64,000 bases of DNA from Pyrenula massariospora. Taxonomy: Eukaryota; Ascomycota; Eurotiomycetes; Pyrenulales; Pyrenulaceae. The DNA is taken from positions 124,001 to 188,000 of the forward strand of contig JAGFMI010000025.1 of the NCBI GenBank assembly GCA_021030905.1, read 5' to 3'. The notes under the pieces are model-generated. The model was not told the origin of the DNA. It ran no database searches and worked only from the letters and a program-made list of their open reading frames with translations. Position numbers and translations under genes: made by a program. This document shows, one piece after another, positions 21,652 to 33,373 of the stretch; position 1 is the first letter of the stretch, and every line of letters starts with the position of its first letter.

Positions 21652-22940
21652 GGTGGAAGGACAGCGCCCTGCTCGCTCGGGACGTATGACCTCTTCGACG
21701 GATATTACGAGCTTTTACACAAGGAAGAGGGGATGCAGAAGAAGCACGCGCAGCATGGGATTTGACTCTGACTAACCGCTTACCGCTGGGGCCAGACATG
21801 ACGCACCTCATGTTTGGTGCAAGCGGCAGACTTGCGAGGCTCGGCATCATCCTGGCGATGCGTTTCCAGCGTGTCTAGGCCTCAGGTGATAATTTAGAGA
21901 GAAATGACATGATAGAGTTGGGAGGGACCCCCACACGCCATAGCACGCAGATGCGCGGGAAGTCGTCAGAAGCGTAGAATGAAAAGGGGAAATGACAGGG
22001 TTCGATGTGAAATGGACAGGAGACAAGGATCGCTGGGGCTCAATCACCTCAAAAGGCAGACAGACCTCGTATCTCCTACCTCATTGGTGGGCGAGTGTGG
22101 TATTCCCAACACCCTGTCATTGTAAGGGCCGGAAAGGGCTTCGAACAAGACATTTGGCTCATCTTAGAAGTGCCGAATCTTCGTACACAGCTGGAGGATA
22201 GCAGAGGGACAATTTGATGGCGACGGTATGGCGAAGATCGGGGAGTTGAAAGACAGGGTTTCGTCTGAATAGCCTTGGGTCTAGAGAGATCGATCTGTGA
22301 TAGCCGCCTACTACTACTAAGATTCCCTTCCGTCGAGTTCCCCGGCCACACTAACCGGTCAAGGCCAAGTTGACTTGGCCCTTTGGTTGTTTATCGCAGC
22401 AGCAAAACATCTATTTCAAAGTTCCCATTCAGTTGTGGCGATCCAGGACCTCGTCGAGTGTGGCAGCGAATCTGTGCATCGTCCGGACAGCTCGAATTCA
22501 GCAATGCTGTCGCTCGAACAGCCTCGTTAAAAGGGAAGAATTTAAACCGCGAGTTGCTGCGCCGCAAATGTGCAGCCTGATCACATCGTTTCACCCATCC
22601 AGGGGTCGGCAGTAGGGGAAGCCACCATTGGCATGGATTACGAGGTTGATGGCGAATGGTATCCAAGCCTTGCCGCGGTTACACCACGCTATGATTGGTG
22701 TCTCTTCACGCCTCAGCCGGTGTGTCAGCTTCCAGCGCGTAAAAATACGATGACCACCACCCGGTAAAAGTGGTGCATGGTAGGCGCACTCTGTTCCTCA
22801 TCTTAGTGACAACATTCTCAAAGCAAATCTCAACCCCCGAAAACCATGTTTAAAGCTATATTTATGCGGCGAATCACGCCTTACGTGACGTGGATCTCCG
22901 GAGCCTCGCCTTCTCTACTCTTCTGATTCTCCGTCACAGC
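21652..22940. other. Divergent intergenic, 1.3 kb
   Basis: Lies between the start of the Ser-rich membrane protein gene (minus) and the start of the DUF3431 gene (plus), so it should carry both promoters. The frames seen here overlap one another on both strands and match nothing I know. Confidence 0.4.
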
Positions 22941-24065
22941 ATGCTGAGCTACAGTACCATGCTGCTCTACCGGAGGAAATTTGCTGTCAATATCTACTTC
23001 TGGATATGTCTCGTGACAGCCACAATATGCTTCTACTATTACTTCACGCTTTCGTCACCGTCATCTAATGTCGCAACAACTCCCATATGGCAAGGTTCCT
23101 GGTCCAAATTCCAACCTGGAAGAATCAAGCCTCCGGGGGAGTCCTACACCCGTGCGTTGGTAGTCGGCCATAAGCGTGACGAGGATGTATCCTGGATCGA
23201 GAGAGAACTCCCTGGTCTTAACAAATCACTCTATGTGGTCGACGATCCTAGTGCTCAGTCCAGTCTTCCAAAGAATAAAGGTCGCGAAGCAATGGTCTAC
23301 CTCACGTATATCATCGACCATTATCATTCTCTCCCTGATACTGTTCTCTTCTTCCATGCCCACAAATCCGCATGGCACAATAACATTCTGCTCAACCTTG
23401 ACACCGCCCTCACCGTGAGCCGCTTGAGTGATGCTCGTGTTGCGCGAAATGGTTACATGAATTTTCGATGCCATCTCGACCCTGGTTGTCCCGACTGGAT
23501 CCATCCTACTCGACCTACAGAAGAACTTGACTTTGATAAGAAGAATGAAGAGCGGTATTTTACTCCCGAAATCTGGCACCAACTTCATCCAGAAGCCTCT
23601 GTCCCCTTCGCAATCTCTCAGCCTTGTTGTGCTCAATTTGCCGCATCCGGTGACCGAATACGAGCACGCCCATTATCAGACTACAACCGCTACCGCGACT
23701 GGCTTATTAACACAGAGCTTGAAGATGAAATTTCTGGCCGACTTATGGAATATTCCTGGCAATATATCTTTACCGGCGCTCCCGAATTTTGTCCTTCTCA
23801 AGACGACTGTTACTGCGATGGCTACGGTATCTGCTTTGGGGGTGACGACAAGCTTCAAGAATGGCTTAATATACTCAGAAAACGTGAGATCGCGGACGAT
23901 CAATTGGCCGAAATGGCCGCAAATAATTCAGCAAGTGAAGACCAGACTGCTTTAAGACAAGAGCGGGAGAAATTGGAACAGGTCATTGAGCGGCTGAAAA
24001 AAGATGCATACGACCGAGGTGATCGCATGCGTGAACGGCAGGCCCAGGAATGGTATTCGAGGTGA
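22941..24065 (+). CDS. DUF3431 family type II membrane protein
   Basis: Single exon, 374 residues from the ATG at 22941 (MLSYSTMLLYRRKFAVNIYF). The N-terminus has a short basic cytosolic part and one membrane segment at about residues 13-36, then a Ser/Pro linker, so the bulk faces the lumen of the secretory pathway. The body carries the marks of DUF3431: a strand ending ALVVGHKRDEDVSWIERELP, the central block DTVLFFHAHKSAWHNN, and a C-terminal block with several Cys and Trp residues. The last 60 residues are a charged helix, probably coiled coil. The family is fungal and uncharacterised; a glycosyltransferase-like role is often suspected from its topology and is only inference here. Confidence 0.85.
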   Translation: MLSYSTMLLYRRKFAVNIYFWICLVTATICFYYYFTLSSPSSNVATTPIWQGSWSKFQPGRIKPPGESYTRALVVGHKRDEDVSWIERELPGLNKSLYVVDDPSAQSSLPKNKGREAMVYLTYIIDHYHSLPDTVLFFHAHKSAWHNNILLNLDTALTVSRLSDARVARNGYMNFRCHLDPGCPDWIHPTRPTEELDFDKKNEERYFTPEIWHQLHPEASVPFAISQPCCAQFAASGDRIRARPLSDYNRYRDWLINTELEDEISGRLMEYSWQYIFTGAPEFCPSQDDCYCDGYGICFGGDDKLQEWLNILRKREIADDQLAEMAANNSASEDQTALRQEREKLEQVIERLKKDAYDRGDRMRERQAQEWYSR

Positions 24066-26046
24066 AGGTAGATCTGATATCGCATTAAGCACGCTCATTA
24101 AGATACGTCAAGACTTTGACACAGATGCTCACTTCTTCATCCTTGCCAGATCAGGCCACTCCATCATTCAGATTTCTCTGGCCATCTCACATCGCCTCAT
24201 GGATCATACCGCGCTGTGCACAACTATTGGCAAAAAATGGCCTGACTGTCATGGAACTCTTCCGAGAAAGGGATGTATTGCGTCTGAGCCAAAAGAGCAA
24301 GCTGTTCGGATCCCTATAATTCTGCAACTTACACTTATGACGTTTCCTGGCACCCACAATATCGATTACCAAGTAATCTGTTGACTGCGTTTACCGAGAT
24401 CATTCAGCAAGCAGAACAGGGGTCTCGGTGTTTCAACGAGTCCAAATTTCAACCCAACAGAACAGAATTTCATCCGCAAATGGGGGATTTCAAAGGTTTT
24501 CGCGGCGCAGGTTTGTCCGGCGACTAGAAAGGGTATCCAGGCAGGTGATCTAGGGATCTGTTCGTAAACAGAGGGAAATGCATTTTATCAGTCAATGATG
24601 GCCGGGGAAAAGTACGATCATATCTAGACATAATCAACCTTGAGAGTGCTCCAAATATAAATCAGACAGTTCACAACTTCAATCTACTTGTAAGGACTCA
24701 ATCTAGTATACAGTTCTACTCTTGTATTAAATGGCCTCCTTGTTGAGTGCTACGAGCTCCACGGAAGCAATAAGTATCAGCTAGTGGACCTTATAGACAC
24801 TGTCAGGAAACCGAGAGCAATCTGGCGCGTCAATCAGGAAGCCACCAACACCGGCGAAGAAGCGCATGTCCGGATGACCATTCAGAGTAGCCACGGTCCG
24901 AGATATCTGAGAGGGTTTGGGACGCCGATTATGCACCACTTCTGGACTAAATCTGCCAATGCTGCGAGGGAAAAGATGGTTAGCGTTAACGCAACCTAAG
25001 AGACCTCAATTGATGGACATGCTCCGATTTACTTTTACTTCAACATCTAAGAGAGGGGTGCAATGGCCGTACACAACAAAGGACGGTAGCAACTCGATGT
25101 AGACGGCATCGATCGTTCCTCGCCCATGTGAAAAATCGACCCATCCGTCAATTGTCGAAATCACTTCAGTAAGACCAAAATGCGACTTTAAGATAGTTGC
25201 TCATTGAAGATGATTTATTGACGTACTGAGATCAACTTTTTGTCCATCGCAGTCACACCGGCCATTTGCTGGATGTAGTAGCCGTAACTATTTATAACGT
25301 ACGGAGACAGCTGACACTGTCTTAGCATTCTAGAAGTTTACAGATGGGAGAGACAGAATGTAGGTCTGCCTACTAAAATCCTTTTTATCATATGGACACG
25401 GACAGAAGGGTGATCGTTGAAGCAGATTGCCGCTTAACAGTGTATTAATTTCATGACTTCCATTTTACTCGACATTGACGTTAAGAGGTACCGCCGTCTT
25501 AGTTCCAGAATATATATAAATGAGTCAGCTTTTCAAAATCCGTTGGGAGCCCTAGTTGTATTAATATAAGGCTTAAAATATTTCAAAACAATGGGCGAAC
25601 AGCGTGAGAACCTATGAGGGAGATTGGCGCTTTAGACGGATAGAAGGAAAGACGATCGATTTCGGGAGGTGAATAGGTGAATGCATAGTTGTTGAATAGA
25701 ATAGGAAGAGGTAGGGTGCAGAACAGCAGCACTTCACTGTATTGCATTGTTTGAATGAAGTCTCTCCGCCGAGTATATCGCTATTCATTCTCCTTCCTTG
25801 AACTTGGCGGTCTACGACGATGGGGGTAGAGTAAATAAGTAAGGAGGAAGACAAGGATTGAACTTTCTTTGTTCCCTCGAATTGCATGCTAAGGACTGGG
25901 TATGTATATAGGCTAGCACGATATCCGCTCAAACCCCCCAGATCCGAGAAACATATCATTAAATCTCCGTCTCCTTCGGTATCACAGAGTGCTCTCAAAA
26001 TCGCTTCCTATTACCCGAGAATCAAAGAAAAAAATCACTTCAACAC
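24066..26046. other. Intergenic, 2 kb, AT-richer
   Basis: Convergent interval between the DUF3431 gene (plus) and the UNC93-like transporter gene (minus). AT content rises around 25.1-25.6 kb (for example AATATATATAAATGAG near 25509). No frame with family features; a 128-residue minus-strand frame at 25612-25998 is in the 3' flank of the transporter and looks like chance. Confidence 0.4.
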
Positions 26047-27672
26047 TCACTGCTTCTCCGCTCTAATCTCAGGCGCACCACCGCCCACCGTCGGCGCAAC
26101 CTCCGCTACCGTCTCATCGCTGAACTTCAAGTCCTCTTCCAACGGCACCGTATCCATGACCTTCAGGAACACTACCGGAGCCGCAAACAGTAGACTGCCC
26201 AGCAGAAGACCCCAACAGCTGCCAAACTCGTTCATGTAGGGAACCTTTAGGGCGTCGAGACGCCAGGTGATAGCCGCACCGGCGGATTGGATGCCCTTGT
26301 AGAAGCCGGCGAAGTTGGCAAGTTTGCGACCGTTATTGGTGAGAGAGCCCATCAGCCTAACGGAAGAGACCATGTTAGCGTTTGTGATTTATGCGGGAAT
26401 GCATGAAGGAGGAACAGAAGGGAGACCATACCAGTATACGCTCGTCTGCCATGCAGCATCGTAGAAGCCGTAGAAGATGTACAGGAACATAGGCCCGATA
26501 TATCCGGAGTCTTCGAAGTCAAAAGGAACGAAATCCGGGTGTTTGTCGGTGTCTACGGAGTCACGGGTGTAGCCTTTCTGGAAGGCGTAGCCGCCGCCCC
26601 AGATGGCCATGGTGAGAACGAAAAGGGCGCCGAGGCATCCTTTTGCGCGAGTCGGCCTACGGACGCTAGAAATGTCGAGGGCATAGCCAAAGCTGTAGGC
26701 ACCCACGATCTGGAAGAGATAGTAGAGAGTGTTGTTGAGAGCTCGGGTGCGGGTGTTGAATTTGGCGAGATTCACACCATTGAAGTGGTAGGTGTAGAAC
26801 CAGTTGCTGGCAAAGAACATAGGGAAGAGGAGAATGATGTACGGGTCTGTCTTCAGGACTTCGAAAAGACCCTTAATCTCGGATTGCCATGTTGGGTGCT
26901 TCATCACCACGACGTGGGAGCCATCTGCACGGCGAACTTTGCGAGAATCAACCAGACCCCAGGCAAGGACGAATCCACATGCCATAAGGACGAGGAAAGC
27001 AATGTATGTACCGTCGCTGACATTGCCAGCCTTTTTGTGGAGGTTCTCGCCAAGGGGAATGAGAGAGCCGATGACTGCACCCAGGTTAAAGATCATCCAG
27101 AACCAAGATATGTATTTTCCCTTAGATTTTTCCGGAGGGTAGCTCATCATAACAGCACCTTGCGCTGTCCAGAGGAGACCAGCACAAAGACCGAGAAGGG
27201 CGCCGGCGAAGATGAGGAAACCCACGTTGCCGTTATGGTTGTAGGAGAGGATGGAGGCAATGTACAGGAAGTAGCCAAAGCCGCCAAAGGATAAAGTAAG
27301 TTTGAGGCCGATTCGGTTGGCAATGCTGCCCGCGAAGAAACCTACACCGGCGAACGTAGCGTAGAGGGCGACGGTGGCATTGTCGATATCAGTCGACTTG
27401 ACTTGACCGGCCGCTCCCAGTCCATTTACAGCATTGAACATGCCTGGGCAAAGGAAGCACACGAATGCCACAAAGGTGAGCTGTGATGGAGGCGACGCAA
27501 ACCATGGCAGGGTGAGAGGGCCAAGCTTGATCGGTTTGTACATCCATGATGCTCCTTCAAGTGCTGTTTGAGCGCCAGCTTCAACCTGAGGAACGTCTTT
27601 GTACGAAGGTTGCTCCGTTGGAGACTCGGGAGGAGTGGACGTGGTAGTTTCGAGATTCTTTTCGTCGGCCAT
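26047..27672 (-). CDS. UNC93-like MFS transporter, candidate GlcNAc permease
   Basis: Model: complement(join(26047..26356, 26432..27672)), 516 residues. The start is the ATG at 27672 (MADEKNLETT). The intron 26357-26431 (75 bp, phase 2) joins QTSVYW to LMGSLTNNGRKLA, a well-conserved junction in the family. The protein has a hydrophilic N-terminus of about 65 residues, then hydrophobic segments consistent with 10-12 membrane helices. Typical family blocks are GMFNAVNGLGAAG near helix 1, GLLWTAQGAVMMSYP in the middle, and GRKLANFAGFYKGIQSAGAA late. Fungal UNC93/DUF895-type carriers are mostly uncharacterised. This one shares a 1.4 kb divergent promoter with the GlcNAc-6-phosphate deacetylase gene, which makes it the best candidate in the window for GlcNAc uptake (Ngt1 role). 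That assignment is by context, not by a residue signature. Confidence 0.85.
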
Positions 27673-29038
27673 CTTGGACAAAGAATGCGTACAATTGATG
27701 TAAGAGGGATGCACTGGAAAAAGTCTGTCAGCTTCTGTGACAGCAGCCTGGGTGTTTTCGTACGGACCTTGCCCCGCGTTCAGTCACAGCTGGACGTGCG
27801 GCAGGGATATATTCACAAACGAGCCTCTTGACGTTGACCGTCCGAAACCGTATTCAGCCTTCTCTCGACTGGAAAAGATGGTTCTTGAAAGGAGGATGGG
27901 CCGTGTCCTTGTAGAAGAGTCTGTCGGTGCCAATCTTGCTAGAGTAGGCGTCTGATAGCAGCGGTGCAACACCCTCATGGCGGCCTCACACGAGCACTTG
28001 TGTCTAGGGGAGGGATGGTCGAGTCTGGGGAGGATTCCAATGGTGGGCTGCCATTTGCTGAAGCCAGGGGGGGCCTGAAGGACTTTCGGTGGGCGGAGAT
28101 AGGAGGTGGGCCCTTCGTTGGCTAAGGCAGGAGTCTCCAAGCCATTTCCACCCAAGCCAGCCTGGATGCGAAATGGTCCAGCCGCTAAAACGATGTTTAT
28201 TCCGTGTGTTGCGCCTGCTGGAACAGGGTCCTCGAGGGTCTTCTAGGGGTCTCGGGGGGAGGTGGTAGGGATACTCGGCCTATTCCACACCTTATCGTGC
28301 AACCATCCAGACCTGTTACTGCACCCTCGCTCGAGATTCTCCCGTCTCCACGCCAGTGGGCAGGCTAAGGCTCGGATTGTTGGCGGTCCAGTCAAAACTC
28401 AGAGGTCCCTAACGGCCCACCGTTGCACCCGCGCACAAACCCTTTTCACCGTCAACCTCGATCTCTTCAATGTAACCTTCTCGTCACTTTTGCCCAACGT
28501 GACGGATCACGCGCTGGGTAGTGTTTGGGTTCAATGAAATCCTCGATGATCCAAAACGCGCATACAGTGTAAAACAGTGTCTCGCGGCTTTACTGTTACC
28601 CGGTATTTTATCCAATCGTCGCAGCATTGGCCACCTTTTCCATGGTGTCCACCTGCGGCCACGATGGTATAGGGCAACATGTGTTCGTTGCAACGCCGAC
28701 AATCTGACGATGTTGATATGCCATTCCGACTGGGGCTCGCTCTCCCTATGACCAATCCATCGGTGAGGACTCGGCGGATGCCAACATGATGTCTCCCCAT
28801 TCGACTTGATTTAAGCAAGTATGGTATTCACTGAGATAACATGAGACGTCAAATCATTCACTCCACGTGGGGAGAAGCTTTGAACCCATAACAGTATCAC
28901 ACGGGTTGAACACACTCTTTTTGATAGATTGGTCCTCTTGTTTCAAACTGCTCACAAGTTGTTCTTCATTTCTCCTGCCATCAATATCTGAGCTATCTTT
29001 GTTTGCCTGATACCCTTTCCGCGCCTCCTACCTGCATA
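27673..29038. promoter_or_regulatory. Shared divergent promoter, transporter / deacetylase
   Basis: 1.37 kb between the ATG of the UNC93-like transporter (minus) and that of GlcNAc-6-phosphate deacetylase (plus). A CACAAACCC box lies at 28434-28442 on the plus strand, the same 9-base pattern (CRCAAACCC) as in the other divergent promoter of the pathway at 3381-3389. Pyrimidine-rich sequence precedes the deacetylase start. No convincing gene inside. Confidence 0.55.
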
Positions 29039-30499
29039 ATGCCCTCCGAACCTCTCTCAAATCCGTCACCCCCTCGAATCACAAAATTTACCAACTGTCG
29101 ACTCATCAAAGACGATGCTGTTGTCTCCGAAGATCTTTGGATAGACAGTCATAGCGGCCAGATCCTCCACAGTCAATCTGCGTTCTACGGCGATCACATT
29201 GTTCCAGATCAGGTTATAGACCTTCATAACAGAATACTAGCGCCTGGCTTCATCGATGTACAAGTCAATGGTGCTCAAGGCTTCGACTACTCCGTTCCTC
29301 AGTCTCCTGAATCATACACCGCCAACCTCCGAAAAGTGAATCAGCACTTCCTCTCTACCGGCGTGACCTCCTATCTCCCCACCGTCACCAGTCAAAAAGC
29401 CGAGGTCTACCATGCCGTTCTTCCCTATCTTGAAGCCTCAGGGTCCACTCGAGATGCATCCTTAGGCGCCGAGTCTCTTGGTGCTCATGTCGAAGGTCCC
29501 TATATGGCTCCTTGCAGGAACGGAATTCACAATAAAGACGTCCTTCTGAAACCATCACAAGACTCCCCGCTCTCATCACTATTCTCAACCTATGGTGAAG
29601 AGAACCTCTTCCCCCTCCCCATCACTGTATCCGGCTCACACGCCACACTACCTCCTCGCATCAAGAAGATCACTGCTGCGCCGGAACTATTCTCCCCAGA
29701 AACCCTTCCCAACGTCATCAAAACTCTGACGTCAAACTCTCAGATATTCTCAATCGGCCACTCGGATGCTACCCACGAACAAGCGGCTTTCGCCCTAGCG
29801 GCCGGTGCCAACATGATAACTCATCTCTTCAACGCCATGCGCCCCTTCTGTCACCGCGATCCAGGAATCTTCGGCCTCCTCGGTCAGACTACCTCTCTCC
29901 CTTCATCTCCCTCCTCAACCCCCGCCGCCAGCCCCCGCACTAGCATTGACTCTTCCCGACCAACCTCCATACCTGCCTCACCATCATCAACCTCCTCTTC
30001 AAAGCCACACCCCCTCACCGCCCCACCACGCCCGTACTTCGGCCTTATAGCCGACGGCGTTCACCTCTCTCCACCGTCCATCTCTCTCGCCGACCTTGCC
30101 CACCCCCGCGGCACAATCCTCGTCACCGACGCCATGCCCCTCTCCGGCCTCCCCGACGGCACCTACCCCTGGACCAATGGCGAACGCATCATCAAATCCG
30201 GCACGCTGCTCACCCTCGAGAAGAATGGGCGCATCGCCGGCTCAGCAGTAGGCCTGGTGGACTGTGTAAATAACTTTATGAGGTGGACCGGGCGCGGGGT
30301 GGCGGAGGCGGTGGGGTGCGTGACGAGGGCGCCGGCGGCGATGTTAGGAAAGGGGGTTGAAGGCGTGAAGGGGGGGTTGGAGGGCGGGATGGATGCTGAT
30401 TTGGTTGTGTTGGAGGAGGTTGCTGGGGAGGGTGGGGTCAGGGTCTGCGAGACGTGGAAGTTTGGAGTTAAGGTTTATGAGCGTGGGGAAGATGCGTAG
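29039..30499 (+). CDS. dac1: N-acetylglucosamine-6-phosphate deacetylase
   Basis: Single exon, 486 residues from the ATG at 29039 (MPSEPLSNPS); upstream in-frame codons lack an ATG. It removes acetate from GlcNAc-6-phosphate to give GlcN-6-phosphate in the cytosol, between the kinase and the deaminase encoded elsewhere in the window. The amidohydrolase barrel is plain: APGFIDVQVNG at 68-78, the metal-binding E152 in HVEGPY, H241 in IGHSDAT, H262 in THLFNAM, and the catalytic D364 in LVTDAMPL. Oddity: about 48 residues (283-330) of almost pure Ser/Pro/Thr are inserted between GLLGQ and PYFGLIADG, a surface loop in bacterial NagA. C-terminal codons are very G-rich compared with the start of the gene. 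It is divergent from the UNC93-like transporter gene. Confidence 0.95.
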   Translation: MPSEPLSNPSPPRITKFTNCRLIKDDAVVSEDLWIDSHSGQILHSQSAFYGDHIVPDQVIDLHNRILAPGFIDVQVNGAQGFDYSVPQSPESYTANLRKVNQHFLSTGVTSYLPTVTSQKAEVYHAVLPYLEASGSTRDASLGAESLGAHVEGPYMAPCRNGIHNKDVLLKPSQDSPLSSLFSTYGEENLFPLPITVSGSHATLPPRIKKITAAPELFSPETLPNVIKTLTSNSQIFSIGHSDATHEQAAFALAAGANMITHLFNAMRPFCHRDPGIFGLLGQTTSLPSSPSSTPAASPRTSIDSSRPTSIPASPSSTSSSKPHPLTAPPRPYFGLIADGVHLSPPSISLADLAHPRGTILVTDAMPLSGLPDGTYPWTNGERIIKSGTLLTLEKNGRIAGSAVGLVDCVNNFMRWTGRGVAEAVGCVTRAPAAMLGKGVEGVKGGLEGGMDADLVVLEEVAGEGGVRVCETWKFGVKVYERGEDA

Positions 30500-31015
30500 G
30501 TGTTTCGGGAGAAGACAGACTGGAAACCAGAATGCTTTGTGGATGGAGAGGCCGGTTGAACACGATGAGGTTGACATATAAGAGGTAGGGCTCACGCCGT
30601 TGGCGAGAACGCTGAGAGCATATTGATTTTACCGGGCGTTACTGGTATATACAATTAGAAACGACGGGCATGCCATAGAGACACAGTTCCTAGCCTCCCA
30701 TAGATTCGAAGCTTATGAAATTATCTACTATCTAGAATATATCATACTCTCACCTTGTTTGATCATACGTGCTTCATTCATGCTGTAGTGAATGGCGCCA
30801 CGGGAAATTGAAATAAGCGTATAGGACCAATCTTGACCGTTTGCAACCTGGAGGGGAATCTTGGCCCGGCTCTGACGCACCTGAACAGCTTCTGCTGCCA
30901 CATTTGTGGTAAGTGAGCCGGTGTTCCTCAGATCTTGCAATTATAACGCCACAAGCGATAGATTTGACAGATTTTTAAGAATCTCAAGCCCTCTCACAAT
31001 AATATAGAACTTCAC
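30500..31015. other. 3' flank of dac1
   Basis: About 0.5 kb between two convergent genes. A 70-residue minus-strand frame at 30728-30940 (ending HYSMNEARMIKQGESMIYSR) looks protein-like and could be a further exon of the doubtful gene at 31016-31489, but I could not find a splice join that keeps the frame. Confidence 0.3.
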
Positions 31016-31489
31016 TCAGGCCTTCAACGCGTTGGAGAAGCACATCTCCGTAGTATCCGCTCCAAAAATGCAGACACCGTGTACACGAATCTCAACCGGT
31101 GCGATATTAGTTGGGATTTAGTCACGAATTGAGTTGTCGCAGGAGAACGGGATACGTACGAGCATGGCTTGCATACACGAATCTACAACATTCTCGATTT
31201 TACGTGCTTGTCGCAACGGATATATTTCCCTTGCATCGAATGCACCGGATCCGGCAACAAGATTGACAGCGCGTCTGCGTCGAACTAAATTGTCCAATGT
31301 AACACAGCATGTCGGATGGCAGCTGTGACGATAGATAGGCGTTGCAAATGTCTGCCACGCATATGCCTTTTGGGAAAGTTGACGGACGCCGGAATAGAGA
31401 AAGGGTAACTGGAAGCTCGTGGCGCATCTCCGCATTTGGCAAGTGAGACAAATCGAGGCACCTGTCAAGCTGATATGTGCATCCAGCAT
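31016..31489 (-). CDS. Possible small gene with mitochondrial-type N-terminus
   Basis: Model: complement(join(31016..31090, 31160..31489)), 134 residues. Exon 1 begins with ATG at 31489; its N-terminus (MLDAHISLTGASICLTCQMR, then several Arg and Ser, no acidic residues for a stretch) has the look of a fungal mitochondrial presequence. A consensus donor GTACGT follows codon 110. A branch-like ACTAATA and the acceptor at 31091 give a 69 bp intron that joins MQAML to IRVHGVCIFGADTTE in frame. I recognise no family; the match of donor, branch and frame is the main support. It could equally be a fragment of a decayed gene. Confidence 0.33.
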
Positions 31490-33373
31490 GAAATTCTCTG
31501 GAAAAGGAAACGAAGACTACCTACTTAGGTGCAGGCCTGGAATCTTGATGCATCAAAATGCATAATTGACGTTGCAGTTGCCTGTCGTTGTTGGGGCCGG
31601 GTGACTTCCACCAGGGACGATGCAGCGACCGAAACGGGATTTCCTGTTGGAAACAGAGAGCAGGTTGCATCTATTATCGGATTTCGCCTTCGAATTTGAC
31701 ATGTTGTATGGCCCAGGGGGCGAAAAACTCCTCTTGGGAGCAGTCCTATGCCTCTCCAAATCCAGACAGCAGCACGCAGGTCAGTAACATCGATGGCACA
31801 ATCAAGCCGGCGATGCCGTTGTTGCATGTTAGTGGCGAGCTGGCTTGGCAGCTGAATGTATCGGTCATCGGTCAGCAGCGGGGAATGTAGGATTGACCAT
31901 GGCGGCAAGGACTGGCGAACAGAGGCCTGAACCTCTGGTCGAGAAATACGAGCGACCGGACATCAAAGTTCTGAAAACTTCTAGCTTGAGGGAAGTTGCG
32001 GCACTAGGTCTGAGATATAGAAAGTCCTGAACCGGTTCAGCAAGATGATTGAATAGATCCTCGGAAAGCTTGGCCAGGAATGATATTGTCAATTGCAACA
32101 ACGATCCAAGATAAAGGGACACAGAATGGCAGCTCAACGCGGGGAAGTCAGCAGGACTGACACCACTCTGTAAACTGGCAGCGTAGAGCGTTGCGAGAGG
32201 TTGTGATGGCATCGTGGGTGCTTAGACCCTTGCCATGTCCAAGGCACGAGATCGAGATATTAGTGTAGTGGAGGCCGGGGTGCATGCTCCTCTATTGGGG
32301 ATTGCTTGCATGTCTAAAGCCGTAGTACCGAGCTGACGGCAGCAACATAGAGCAAAAAAATCGGTCTGCAGAAGGTGAGGTTGCAATGTTGCATCGTGAA
32401 GACGTGCCGCCGATCACGGGGATTATGAGTGCGATGCTGCAATTGGACAGCCGGGCCTGGGTCGGGACAGGGAGAGAGCAGCCAGAGCGCCAGGAGTGCT
32501 GTTGTGGTAATCAATCAGATATGAACGGGTGAGACATTATTGCTATAAGATCTGGAACCGCTTGGAGGTGAGGTCAACGTGCTCCCACGATAACGCGGGC
32601 AGTCAGGAGGCGACATTGCAGGGCGGCCATGTGTTGGAGCGAACGCCGGCCGTGTCGATCCTCCTCAAAGTGGGGCCTCCAACGTCCAGCGTGGGGATTT
32701 TTCGTCTGGGGAAGAACGGGAGGTCGAGAGAGAGCTCTGAGAGAGGTGTATTGAAGTGCAGAGTAAAGTGTCGACAGAGAGCGTGATGGCGAGGGCTGCT
32801 CGGCCACAGCGTGACGCGGTCGTACACGATTCAGGCTGAGCGGCGGCCTGACTCGCGTCACGTAATAATACGCGAGGCTGCGCACGACCGTTGGTTGAGT
32901 GTTTTCATACCTCACACCAGTCTTGGCGCCCCGAACAGCGTCACATTGATCCCATTAATCCCATAGCCCCCAGGAGATGGCTCGACTCGTAGTGTCTTTT
33001 CCCCTCCTCCCACCTGCCCAACTCCACTCGTCCCCTCGACCATCCTCGCACGGCGTCCATCGTTAATCTCTGTGCCTGTCACCCCAGCATTCCGCCATCC
33101 GGCCCTCGATACTCTGCCTCCCGCCGGATATGCACCGCGGGTCTCCACCAGCATGCCGTTACACCTACACCTTGCTCGCCGGCCTGCCACATTGACCAGT
33201 CACCAGTCCATGTCGCTTTTGCCTTCCCTGTCCGCACCTTACTTTCTCCTGGGCATTCCAGATCTTGAATCTCAGAAACGAAGACCTCTTTGGTCGATTC
33301 CGCCATAAACCTTTAAAGAGAGGCAGGGCAGGAGGGAAGAGGGCACACGAGCCGGCCCTCTTCACTCGTTCCA
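31490..33373. other. Upstream region of the GlcNAc kinase gene
   Basis: 1.9 kb between a doubtful minus-strand gene and the hexokinase ATG. The last 400 bp are C/T-rich (for example CTCCTCCCACCTGCCCAACT near 33004), as before many fungal start sites. No convincing gene. Confidence 0.4.

Noticed and set aside
26539-27294. 251-codon open frame on the plus strand
   Set aside because: Antisense shadow of the UNC93-like transporter; composition follows the codon bias of the real gene.
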